From NCBI GenBank assembly GCA_008360955.1, contig LUCM01009108.1, forward strand, positions 237,007 to 301,006: a stretch of DNA of 64,000 nucleotides, written 5' to 3'. Both the position numbers and the translations under genes were made by a program. This DNA is from Fasciolopsis buskii. Its lineage: Eukaryota > Platyhelminthes > Trematoda > Plagiorchiida > Fasciolidae. Shown in pieces: positions 25,117 through 35,400 of the stretch (position 1 is the stretch's first letter; every line of letters begins with the position of its first letter). A model generated the notes under the pieces. That model made no database searches. It was not told where the DNA came from and saw nothing but the letters and a program-made list of their open reading frames with translations.

Positions 25117-25368
25117 TGTCATAACGCGGACCTCGTATTACATTTGACCGCGAATAAACGCTGCGATCACTCGTGCACCAAACCTATTCACCTCTGTACT
25201 ACTGCAATACTGGCAACCTTGACACTTGGCCAGTATAACAAAAGTTGGAAGCGGTAGCAGGTTCAGTACTTTTTTACCAGGAGTGTGCGAGCGGAGCATG
25301 CGTGCAAATGGCGACGGCGCTGGGCGGTCAATGTTCGGTTAGACAAGCGGCGTGGAGGAACAAATCCA
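25117..25368 (-). repeat. 3' LTR of the Gypsy element
   Basis: 252 bp, beginning TGGATTTG and ending GTTATGACA on the minus strand (TG...CA ends). It differs from the 5' LTR at five positions (98% identity), all substitutions. Confidence 0.9.
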
Positions 25369-25835
25369 TGCTTCGCTACAGGGGCTTCCTCTTAGGGGAC
25401 CGTCGGTGAAAAACTTCCAGTGAGACCATACGAAACAAACCGGAAACAAGCGGATGTATTGGGGCTTTAGCATGGCTCGCCAGTGGGATTATTTTGCTCT
25501 CGTTTGATGGTTCCGTTGCTGTTACCTGTTGGAAGCTGACCGTTCGCCGGACACTGTTCTGAAAAACGCCATTAGGAAGTGAACGAAGGAGGCATGATCC
25601 CTTGGCCTAGCTGCGCCCGCACAGCTTTGCAGCCGTGCTGCCCATCTGACGTCCGCCGGTCAAAACGGTTTATACGATAGCGTCTCACACTCAAGGGCTT
25701 CACACTCGTCAAGAATATTCGCAAACGGGGTTGAGGACAAATGCCTGACTTCGAGAGCTATTCATCCTTTGGTGCGTGAATGATGCCGACGGTGATAGCG
25801 ATTGTTGTGCAGGAGTCGGTGGAGCCCGCTCGATC

Positions 25836-26180
25836 CTAAAGTTCTTCCGAGAGGATAAAGCAAAGGCTTTGGGAAACGGTGATTGTGAGAACTGGTTGAT
25901 TTTCGGCTAATTGACGGACAACCAACGTTATTTGCCGCTGCTTTTTTCGGTGCAACATGGAGGCGACATGCACCTCAGCAGATATATTATCGCGACGAAC
26001 ATGCGCTATCCTGTTAAGTACGGTTACGCATTTACAAACGCAATAGTGTTTAACATCCTGAAGTGAAAACTGCAACATAAGGAGAAAATTAAACGGGTTA
26101 TTTCTCCTTGCGGCCGCGACGACTGCTTTGCATATTTGGTACTTTCGGTGCGATGGGCGGCCCAGTGGCTTTGTTCCCAC
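25836..26180 (-). pseudogene. Gypsy integrase C-terminal tail (remnant)
   Basis: A 114-codon minus frame begins with a basic stretch (GRPSHRKYQICKAVVAAARR) that fits the Arg/Pro-rich tail of Gypsy integrases. It lies directly downstream of the integrase C-terminal domain remains. The later part has no match I recognise. Confidence 0.4.
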
Positions 26181-26189
26181 CAGAAGTAT

Positions 26190-26870
26190 CTAAGGATAGC
26201 GCTGGTTTTAGCTAGACCCGACCAAGATGGTGAGACTTATGAGATGTGGGAAGTCCGCCAGTCAAACCGCATTTCACAGTGGTATGTTTGATGTGATGGA
26301 AAGGCACAAAGTGGTGTCGGCCGGGAACGTCCAAAATGAATGGTTTAGGACAGCGCTTTGTCGCTCAAAATGGTCCAACATACGGTGGTGCAATAGTGGT
26401 ACAACACCGTCAAAGCAGATGAAAACGTGGGTAGAAGTATTAATTGCGGCCGGAATGTACCTAGAAGATCGTTGATCGCGTGATGGAATGGCATGAGTAG
26501 TTCGCATATGCTGTGCTAGACGTTTTGACAGCCACCATAATTGATTTGTGCGGGTCTCGACAAAGCCACGGTCTCCCTAGAAAGACGAAGCATGCAACCA
26601 AACAGAAACTCCTGTGGTGTAGTGCGCGTTTCTTCTTTAAAAGGAATCCGAATGCTTAATAGATCAAATAGCAGTAATTCTCTCCAGATTGTGTGGACCC
26701 GACTCGCAGAGTGGCGACTGTTTGCCAGTGAAATCTTTCCACCAAGCCGATAGTTTGTGGATGTTATGCAGTTATTCTAGTATGTTTACCGCCGTGTTTT
26801 TATCAAATCTGGGAACGTCGCATCGAAACGGGAGCCACCGTTTGTAGTCGCTACGGCGGAGCAATCAACC
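26190..26870 (-). pseudogene. Gypsy integrase, distal part (remnant)
   Basis: Minus-strand peptides in several frames follow the order of the second half of a Gypsy integrase: TTNGGSRFDATF (second catalytic block, with the usual Asp as Asn), HPQTIGLVERFH (the third block, catalytic Glu retained), LLLFDLLSIRIPFKEE, then the chromo/SH3-like end with APPYVGPF and LDVPGRHHFVPFHHIK. Stops and frame changes are frequent. Confidence 0.8.
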
Positions 26871-26879
26871 ATAGTGATG

Positions 26880-28130
26880 TTGTACGTTTTTCGATTTGCG
26901 AGAGGTATGCGCAAGGCAACATCGAATTTGGACGTGGAGAATAAAGAGAAAAAGCGAATAACGAAAATCAGAAGGGGTGTGGGAATGTATGATATGTTGC
27001 TTTACATGGGAGGAGTGATCAAAATCTTCAAGGAAAAACACAATGCACAAGTAGGTGAGATAACAATAAGAAATGGAAAACCTTGAAAGTTTATATAGGG
27101 TAATCTGGAACTGTTCGTGAGCAATGGAATGCAAGTCATTTGGTGTTTAAGTGCATTAAATTTGCGTGTCGCTGGCGCAACAGTTAACAGGAGCTCAGTG
27201 GCGGATGTAGAAGTATGGTGGAGGCGAAAATGTCGGGAAAAGTAAGTGATATACAGAAGAGTTAAATTGACGATAGGAAGGTCAGTTGGAATACAAAAAC
27301 TGAACGGAAATGAAACAAAAATAAGTTGTGAAAGATGAATAAGGGAGTAACACAAAACAACAATAATTGGCCGATAGAATAATGAATAAGGCGGAGAAGT
27401 ACTACCAGCTCTGTTGAACTATTCGGAGAACAAGATTTTATGAAACCTTTTGCAGAGAGAGAATACGGAACTCTCAAGACCGCCGATTTCATTCCTATGC
27501 GCCTGGCGGCAAACAGGACTGAGTGGCAAAATGGAAGAAACATTTATGTTGGGAGCCATAATGTTTTAAATACACCACTCAAGAATATGCTCCGGGCTGT
27601 CATTTTTCTTGCAGCAGTTTTTGATTTTAGAATGCGCATAAGGCGTTCCAGAGGCAAAAGTAACTGTTTTCGACCAGTCATGAGGATTCGTCTCAGGTGG
27701 AGTATTTAGGGAGATCTGCGACGTGGTTTGGGTTGAACAGACCAACAATCGAGTGCCAGGCCCGGCTAGCAGCGTTCTAGAATGAGCGAGAAGCCAGTGG
27801 ATCCGGAGGTGTCCTTTGGGTGGGCGTAACTGGTAACAGTGCGTATAGCCTGGGTTTGGGATCCGAAACTTAAAGGAGGGAGACGCAGTCTGGCTTGGGT
27901 GCCAGCTTGTGGTTAAGCTGATTAATAAACGGTAGAGAAACAGGGGCATCATCCGACCTAAAGTTGACCGTGTGAATGGAAAATTAGGCCATTAATTAGA
28001 AAAAGAATATAAGAGGTAGGATTGATGATAAACGATAGAGAGCTAAGGTAAGTTAGAATTAAGCCAACTGTCGGAGGGTTTATTGGTGACAAAACAAAAT
28101 GGTGCGTAGGTTAATGATAAAGAACCTACG
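26880..28130 (-). repeat. unnamed interspersed repeat, copy B, inserted in Gypsy integrase
   Basis: Similar to copies A and C throughout, including the AGTCTGGCTTGGGTGCCAGC landmark near 27889-27908, the ALKHQMTCIPLLTNSSR peptide and the GCGAGAGGTATGCGCAAGG block near 26899. Integrase sequence resumes on both sides, so this copy inserted as a unit of about 1.25 kb and gives the best length estimate for the family. Minus-strand open frames here (27952-27566, 128 codons; 27355-27002, 117 codons) show no known motif. Confidence 0.7.
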
Positions 28131-28139
28131 TGATAAAAC

Positions 28140-28740
28140 GACCAGGATTGTATTCGGGTCAGGTAGCCATTATGCCGCATGCCCATCGTGCCAAGAAGGC
28201 CTTTGCTGCCTATTCTGACGGACGACAGGGGATTGATACGGCTTATGGCCAGCGACTGAAGCGGTCAAAAAAGGTGAGTATGCAGACGGAGCCGCAAGAC
28301 GGCGGGAAAGACCTTTCTAGATAAACACGTGCGTGATGAAAAAGAGTTTCGGATTTGGGGAACTTAGCTGGTGGAGATTTGGTATGCTGATGGGCGTTTG
28401 CCCTTTGGCATTTGAGGTGGGCCCAAGAACACTGGCGTTCGCTGCAATTAACGGCAAACCACACAAAATGCTCTTTGACCACCTTCACCGAAGCAGCCAC
28501 ACCCGGGTAGGTGAGGCAGTGTAACGCAAGAAGCATTAGGTACCTGCGAGCCAGTGGCACCGCCTTGCTCGGACGTCCTTGTGATGCCATAAAAATTGTA
28601 ATCTGTGACGCTGTGACACGTACAAACACTAAGGATAAACAGTCGTCCCGTCGAAGTTGTTCGATATCAGGATACATCACCTGGGCCTGTGCTATTGCAG
28701 CGTCGCAAACGATCGGTTTTGGAGACAAGCGAAGCCAGTT
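28140..28740 (-). pseudogene. Gypsy integrase zinc-binding and proximal core (remnant)
   Basis: The frame 28776-28243 (178 codons) runs from the end of RNase H into integrase. A degenerate zinc-binding region (ALHCLTYPG...CSWAHLKCQRAN) has lost at least one His and one Cys of the HHCC set. The core follows with RVYLERSFPPS, where the first catalytic Asp is Glu, and LTFFDRFSRWP. Reading can be followed in another frame with AAKAFLARW to about 28150, where the repeat insertion begins. Confidence 0.85.
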
Positions 28741-28744
28741 TATA

Positions 28745-29100
28745 CGGGAAAGTGCATCAGCGGCAGAGTTGCACACCCAGCGGAACGGAGCCTAGGTGGC
28801 GAATATCGTGCGACCAGGGCCCGTTGGAAGCTGAACACAATGCGTATAACAGCGGTTTGTGAGTTGTAAACACCTTGAATGGGCGGCTCTATAGTGCTTG
28901 AGTGAAGTGCCGGGCAGCAAGATAAAAGGCGGGCAAAGCTCAGCCAAACATGCTATATCTAGGCCTTGCTTGCTGCAAGCGCTTAGAAAAGAATACCACA
29001 GGCTTCCAAGAACCGTCGGTGTGCTATTGAATCGCATATCCCACTGCAGTGTCTGATGTATCGGTTACCAGAGAAATGGGTGCTGGAGGGTCGGAATGTG
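28745..29100 (-). pseudogene. Gypsy RNase H (remnant)
   Basis: The minus strand shows the RNase H order typical of Ty3/Gypsy: a segment with WYSFLSACSKQGLD (the family's ...FFSK.L.... block), then frame-shifted ARHFTQAL and the C-terminal NSAADALSRINW (28776-28741), a strong family signature. Frameshifts separate the parts. Confidence 0.75.
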
Positions 29101-29269
29101 TGAGTGGCGCCGATTTGTCAGTAGCTTCTTTAAGTAAAGGTCTGTTTCGCGGCCCCGGGAGAAGCAGATTTAGGTTTAATGCCTCGGAACGCCAGCGAGG
29201 TGAGCAGCAATTTCAGCGCAGTTAAGAACTGCTGATGGAAGTTAGCCAGGTCGACAAACTTTCATTACT

Positions 29270-30050
29270 GTCAATAAGAACGTGGCTCTAGATGGACACA
29301 ACCAACAACGATCTTACTCGGTAATGGAGTTATATCTGAGGACGGGACGGTAAGCCTTGAGAGGGTGACGCCTGGCTTTCCGTACTCAGATTTCAATACT
29401 TTAATCGTTGCACCACGTTGGCTAGGGCTACCGAAACGAAGCCGCAGATAAGTTGACTGTTGTTCGTCCCATGCACTTGCAGTTAAGATACCGTCCGGAT
29501 ACGCATACACACTCTTCAAACCTTATATATCTTTGCCTTAAACCCCGGGTGGTTTGGGCCGCATTGCTGAGCGCGGAGAGCATCCTCACAAATTCAGAAA
29601 ACCTTAAGGTCACCATCGATTTTAGGGCATCGATTTCCTATGCAGGGGTCTCGTTGTAAGTCAATATGGCTAAAGAATCTGCAACCAGACAGCAATCAAG
29701 AGAGGTTATGTATGTGAAGCATCGGGTGTCTAACTTGAACTGTGACAATGTTAGGTGCTCGGAAGTCTCCACATGCTGGCCAGTCGCCAGTGGACTTAGA
29801 GACCATGTGAAGAGGAGAGGCTCAAGGACAACTGAGGTTCGGGTGATGCCCACTTCCAACATGTGGTCGAATGTTGTCGGGGATAAGCGGGAATTTTCAG
29901 GAGCTAGAAGACGGGGTCGACTGAACGTTGGGGGCCATTTGGTCGCTGTGGGGTGGATTGCTTTGCGTTGACGGCGAGAAGTGCACCGATGTGTCGCAGT
30001 ATTCCCAGGTAATCTCGAAGCAGCTCATTGTAAGCTGTTGGGCTGGCGAT
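29270..30050 (-). pseudogene. Gypsy reverse transcriptase (remnant)
   Basis: On the minus strand the RT starts near 30050 (YNELLRDYLGILRHIGALL), continues with RPRLLAPENSRLS and FDHMLEVGITR (near 29890-29840), ALSNAAQTTRG (near 29585-29550) and the region of the catalytic box, where the family's Y-x-D-D reads AYPDG (near 29510-29495). The end of the domain follows with YGKPGVTL and PLPSKIV. The catalytic change and several stops make it non-functional. Confidence 0.85.
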
Positions 30051-30114
30051 TCAGCGAACTGATGTGTCCTGGTTGACGACAGTGCCTTAGCCGGTCAGGG
30101 CTTGCAGGATCGAT

Positions 30115-30366
30115 TGTCATAACGCGGACCTCGTATTACGTTTGACCGCAAATAAACGCTGCGATCACTCGTGCGCCAAACCTATTCACCTCTGTACTAC
30201 TGCAATACTGGCAACCTTGACACTTGGCCAGTATAACAAAAGTTGGAAGCGGTAGCAGGTTCAGTACTTTTTTACCAGGAGTGTGCGAGCGGAGCATGCG
30301 TGCAAATGGCGACGGCGCTGGGCGGTCAATGTTCGGTTAGACAAGCGGTGCGGAGGAACAAATCCA
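30115..30366 (-). repeat. 5' LTR of the Gypsy element
   Basis: 252 bp, the same length as the 3' LTR with five substitutions. Its minus-strand 3' end (TTATGACA) is followed by ATCGATCCTGC, where a primer-binding site would be expected; it does not begin TGG as most do. The same ATCGAT follows the LTR end in the fragment at 31231-31268. Confidence 0.9.
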
Positions 30367-30369
30367 TGT

Positions 30370-31224
30370 ACCACTAAAGACTCTTGTGTCTGCTTCGACG
30401 TAAGCTGATGCTTTGTCGTGGACGATCTCTATCAAAAGTTAGCCGCTGTATGGAGGTGTCGAATCTCCCCAGGATGTTTATCACTTTTTCCTGTGTAGTT
30501 GTGTGTGCGACTCCTAGGAACAGAAAGCAGTAAATGGTAAGACAACTGGGCTCTAGCGTGAGATGATAACATCAACGATCGTTAGTAAATGCTCAATGCA
30601 GCACTAAGGAAAGGAGGTTTGGTGGGAACCGTTAAAGCCGCAGCTTTCGTGACATCGTGTCTCCGTCGCACGGTGTGCTCTTGAGAAGTCGCATTTTCTG
30701 CAGCAACTCTAAGGGCTCCCCTTTTATTTGATGCAACAGCAGGATTCGCTCTTATTCAAAAGGTAAAATCATAGTTATGACTTTCTTAAGCTGATCTTAA
30801 CTGCGCAAAAATATCGTGGCGTCCCTAACCTGAAAGTTTACAATTGGGAGAAGACGGCGCCAACCCACTGAAAACGACCATGGTCGTTGGTTATCCGTCA
30901 GTTTTTGATTTCAGTTCAACCTAAGCAAATCGGAACTGAAGATCAGACGGAGAAAAAGAAAGCATAATAGGAGTGAGGCATAAACGATGGGCCTGGAGAC
31001 GGTTTTCTCTCCGTTAGCATGAAACACTATTTGAAAAAATACGTGACTAACTTTTACTTGAAGCTACCAGTGGAAGAAAGGAGTAAGTAAAAATCAGCAT
31101 GAAAATGCGGTCGGCGGCCAGATAACAACTCTAAAATTCGCCCGCAAAAAGCGGGAACCAGGAAATCAGGGAAAAGAACTGGGGGTTCGCTTGACCAGCC
31201 AATCATATCAAGCTCGCCAGTATG
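30370..31224. other. no recognised feature
   Basis: No domain or repeat recognised. It lies between the Gypsy element and a CR1-like remnant and may be a decayed part of the latter. Confidence 0.4.
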
Positions 31225-31230
31225 TAAAAT

Positions 31231-31268
31231 CGATTGTCTTAATCCGGATCTCTTATTACGTTTGTCTT
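31231..31268 (-). repeat. short LTR-end fragment of the same Gypsy family
   Basis: About 38 bases match the end of the Gypsy LTR together with the adjacent ATCGAT of the internal region, in the same orientation as the complete element. Similarity stops after TTATTACGTTTG. Confidence 0.5.
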
Positions 31269-31393
31269 CCCTTAGCCACCGTGGCTACTTCTGGACCATC
31301 GTTACTCGGCTCAGAACGATTGCAATATTAATGATCCGGACAGTCTATCGATACAACGAAAAAACAGTCCGAGGCTTTATATTGAAGGAACAC

Positions 31394-31653
31394 TGATTTT
31401 CCCCCTCGGGATCGCTTGCTTAGCCGAACTTTGACAGTCCAGCGTGGTCTCCATTTGTGCGTTGCCAGGCCTTCTTCGCTCTCACACTCCTGTTAAAAGT
31501 AGGCTCAACTTACTACCGTTTCCAACTTATGTTGTACCGGTCAAGTGTCAAGGTTGCCAGTATTGCAGTCGTACAAAGGTGAATAGGTGTGACGCACAAG
31601 TCATCACAACGCTTCAGTGCAAACAAATATACTGCGAGATTCGCTTTAAGACA
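31394..31653 (+). repeat. diverged solo LTR, opposite orientation
   Basis: The segment aligns end to end with the reverse complement of the 252-bp Gypsy LTRs, with TG...ACA termini kept and a core block (CAAGTGTCAAGGTTGCCAG) identical. It is about 260 bp and much more diverged than the two LTRs are from each other, so it is an older copy. No internal element adjoins it. Confidence 0.8.
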
Positions 31654-31739
31654 AACGGCCTTACCGTCGGAGGTTGAGAATATGTTAGAGACACATGCAG
31701 GGGTGCGTGCTCAAGTAACCTGCCACTGTGTGTTGAACG

Positions 31740-32440
31740 TTTGGTAAATTAATCACTTCAGTGTAATAGACCAGTCTTCCAGTGCAATGTGGCGCCAAAC
31801 GAGACCAAATACCACTTACTAACTACTGCCCCGTAAGAACTGACTGTAGTGGTAAAAAATAAAGTTTCCTCAAGTCTTGGTGTTCAAAATGTTAGGGATC
31901 TGGGGAAAATCATAATATCAGACTACAAGGTGGCTAGACTGGGTAATGCTGCTGTCCGTAAAGCACCTAGGAGCCCTTCGGGTTACGATCCGCGGAATCC
32001 GGTGGGGAACCCGAGGTATTCATCCATCTACGCAAGACTTCAGCCAGACCACACTTAGAGTACTGTATGCAGTTACGGCCTTAAAAATGATGTGGCTTGG
32101 ATAGATAATGTTAAATGGCTAACCACTAGGAGGGTTGAAAGACAGACAGCCAAATCTTAAACCGGAAGGTCGGAGGACCTAAACCTGTACTCCATGAAGG
32201 AGCCTAGATTCAGGGGCCATATGGCCTAAACGTTCAGTCTGGTGTGTTTGACAGAGCTATGTGTGTGGGGCAATGTGTTCGGGTAAGCTACCGAGGATAG
32301 ACAGACGAAAAACTCTTGCAAAGCCGTGGCATGCGCGCTCCAGGCTATATGTGTGCGCAAACGTCGTGCACAATAGAGTGGACGGGGCTTGGAACAAGCT
32401 ATCCCCAGAAGCTGTTCAAAATCACTAGATAATATGAGGT
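31740..32440 (+). mobile_element. CR1-like LINE remnant, RT C-terminal region
   Basis: The frame 31849-32058 gives VQNVRDLGKIIISDYKVARL, the block that opens the region after the RT core in CR1-like LINEs. Frame-shifted continuation shows an L-E-Y-C-M-Q block (near 32056), LKNDVAWIDNVKWLTTRRVE (near 32080-32135) and a final VDGAWNKLSPEAVQ block (near 32375-32420). It could be the displaced end of copy 3, split from it by the Gypsy insertion, since copy 3 stops just before the element; this is inference. Confidence 0.75.
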
Positions 32441-35400
32441 ACGGATTGTTCCCTGTAATTGCAGGCTAGGATGCCGGTTTTGCCAACCAGGTGGAGCACT
32501 AAGACTATATGTTAGCACGGTGTTATAAAATAATGTAGCGCAAACAAAATGTCTCTTCGCCTCTAAAGTGCGAAGAGGTCTCAATTACCTTCTCAATTTA
32601 ACAGATTTCTGCGGAAATCCGATTGGAACCGGAAAATTGTCACCAGTGGATGCATATTTTGGGCACACCACTGAAAGAACTCTGGACGGTGGATTCGCCG
32701 TTGAGGCTACCACTATCCTTTGAAAGTGAACTGGACTGTTTTAATGTTTCAAATAATGACCAAGAGATCATCACTATAACACTAGACCAACAGATTATTT
32801 GAAAGAAGAATCTACTCGTTTGGCCCGTGGGTCCACTAAAAATGGTTTCCATCGAATATGGAGGTGGCCCAACGTTGGAACAAAGGAAAAGATTTTGCAA
32901 TTTAGAAGAAGGCGGACATGTACCCGGGTGAGAATACTTTCTTGAAAGCCTATATGTGAAATATGCCTTGAGCAGTAGCGGCGGCCTAAATTATTTATTA
33001 TTTTGATAAAAAAATACAATTTCTGACCCACTAGTCATTTATTTTAAAAGTGTCAACCTTGTAGTTGGGGAAATCTCTTCAGAGGTCGCTAAACTGACTT
33101 CGTAAGCCCAGTGAACCGTTAATTGCCTCAAAGAAATTTTCACAAGGATTATTTCCTTAATAATCCCTGCCCTACTCGAACACTTCATTAAAACGGATCG
33201 GAGTGTTTAGATGAAAAAAGATAACCCCCTTCAATTTCCAATTTTTATGTCGAAGTTCTCCTTAAATAATTCCCAAAATGGCATTTTGCTAACCTTAGTT
33301 GTCTTAAAAATAAGGTTTAATTTCGTGCACGTGTGTACAAGAAGTGACAACCGAGTACTAGATAAGCATAGAACGTGAAAGGGGTGAAATGTCGTATCTA
33401 TTAGGCAATGTACTAATTATTACACTGCTGTGAACGCACTTGCTTTTATTATTGCATTGCGGGAAAAATTTCCCGACTTCTCAATCCATTTACTGCCTTG
33501 CACGTGGTTCCAGTTGCCTCTCTGAGAAGCTTAACAGTTTGCTCGCAACTAATGCAACTGTTACCGACCGGGAGACGTCTGCCGGTAGCATTTCAGTGGA
33601 ATACCTTTTCCAGTGGTAGAAGGTTCATGCCCTGAATGGTTTCCTCGCAGCTTATGCTTTCGTTCAGTCCCTTTCTTCGTGATTGGCTCGTGTATTTTTG
33701 GGACTAGCATGATGCTGCAAGTGTGGTACTTATGGTTACACACAGTAATACAGTCAAGGTCGTATAAACCAACATAAAACCTCCCATTTTTTGCAAGATA
33801 TGATTTGCCCTAAGCTGAATAGCTCTTTTCTGTGTACTGTTTAAGTAACATTTCCCTAAAAATCAAACTAGCGTCTCCATGACCTGAAGAATTCTCACGA
33901 TTCTCAGTTCAATTGTGGTGTCAAATAGCTACTGTAAAATGCTCATCAGACGTTTCGATTTCAATGCGTTTGTCAGTGGTAGAATTCCCTAAGGTTCATA
34001 TTGGACATATACCTGTTCTATATTTTGAGCTTGCATGTGCAAAACACATTTTACGTTTGTCTTGAGTGTTCTTGCTAAGTTACATATGAATACGTGAGCT
34101 TCGCTTTGCGGAAAGTTTGCAACTTTTCTGAAGTTTTTTGAGACAGACAAAATGCATGTCACAATATGGTCTCCCTCCTTTCACATTTGTTTTCTGTTTA
34201 TTGGTTGCCGATTAGTAACAACGACTGCAGAAATCAATTCGCCCGTCAGCCCGATTTTACCCCTCCTGCTAGCTTTTTTCCAAACTATTGACAGTGTGAC
34301 CACTAATGTTGCTACTTGTTCCATATCTTTGCTTGTAGATATTTTACAACATGTGTCAGGTGTTAGCTTGGCCTGTATATCATGTACATTGAACACACCC
34401 TGTTGTTATATGATTGCCTTTTCCTGGGAATTCTTCAAAATCCAGCTCCCCTTTTTCCGCTTTTACATGGTGATCACAACATCTAAACCTAGTCCTGAGC
34501 TGTTCATTCCTCCCGGAATTAGGTCCTGGGTCGATTATTGTGCGTGAATGCATTCTGATAGCCAGACGAGCACAAAGATACTTTCACCGTGTAATAGGTT
34601 TCTTGCTTATCACTAATAAAGCTTTTTTGTGTTTTTTAAATTGTCTCTAGAGTTTTTGCTAATAAGTGCTTTTTTCATCCGTGCAGTGAGAGTGATATGT
34701 GCCATAGATACTAGAGCTCATTGTGCAGGAATGATACAAGCAACTGCCACCACATACCTTTTGCTAGCAAAGAACAGCATGAGGAACCGGTAAAACAAGT
34801 ATGATAACTAACAAGGCTGCGAGGAATAATTTTCTGCTATAGAATAAACGAGTGAGTATAAGCTCAAAACCTTTGCACATTTTTGAGTGGATCAGGCCTA
34901 ATTTACTTTGTTACAGATGACCCTTCAGGTAGCTTTCGTAAAAGCTATCTGGCTGGCTGGAAGCGGGCATGTCTGAAGCGCTGTTCTTCATTGTTCTATT
35001 TTTAGTCTTTGAGCTTAATGCGGATTAGATGGACGTTCTTGGTTTGATTGATTTTGCATATCTCAGTTGAACTGACAATTATTTCACTTCTCTGATTTGG
35101 CTTAATTAACAAATTTAAGTTTAATCGAGCTTTAGTTTTTCTTTTGTACAGCAGTTTTACACAACCAACCGACTCAGTTCAGAACGATTACGTATCTAGC
35201 TATCTATGGGGTTATTTTGGTGCAATCTTATTTCTACAGTAAACAGGCAAACGTTCATTTTGCTCTGGTAACAATTTTGGTTCGTTAAGATGGTTCTGCA
35301 TCTTCTAAAATATAGGAAGAACTAAGTGGATTTATAAACTTAAAGAAGGCAGAATCGTCAGTAAAATTCTAAAACATTCAGTTGACTGAATTTTTTACTG

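Larger units (their letters stand above)
25117..30366 (-). mobile_element. Ty3/Gypsy LTR retrotransposon, defective, minus strand
   Basis: Two direct 252-bp LTRs (25117-25368 and 30115-30366) enclose pol remains that read on the minus strand in Ty3/Gypsy order: RT (30050-29270), RNase H (29100-28745), integrase (28700-28140, then after an insertion 26870-26190) and a C-terminal tail to about 25840. Only about 65 bp lie between the 5' LTR and the start of RT, so gag and protease are missing altogether. Many frameshifts and stops break pol, and the RT and integrase catalytic positions are changed. A 1.25-kb repeat (copy B) sits inside integrase. No clear TSD or polypurine tract was found. Confidence 0.9.

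Noticed and set aside
27566..27952. 128-codon minus frame as part of Gypsy pol
   Set aside because: It lies in the inserted A/B/C repeat and shows no integrase block; similar broken peptides occur in the plus-strand copy C.
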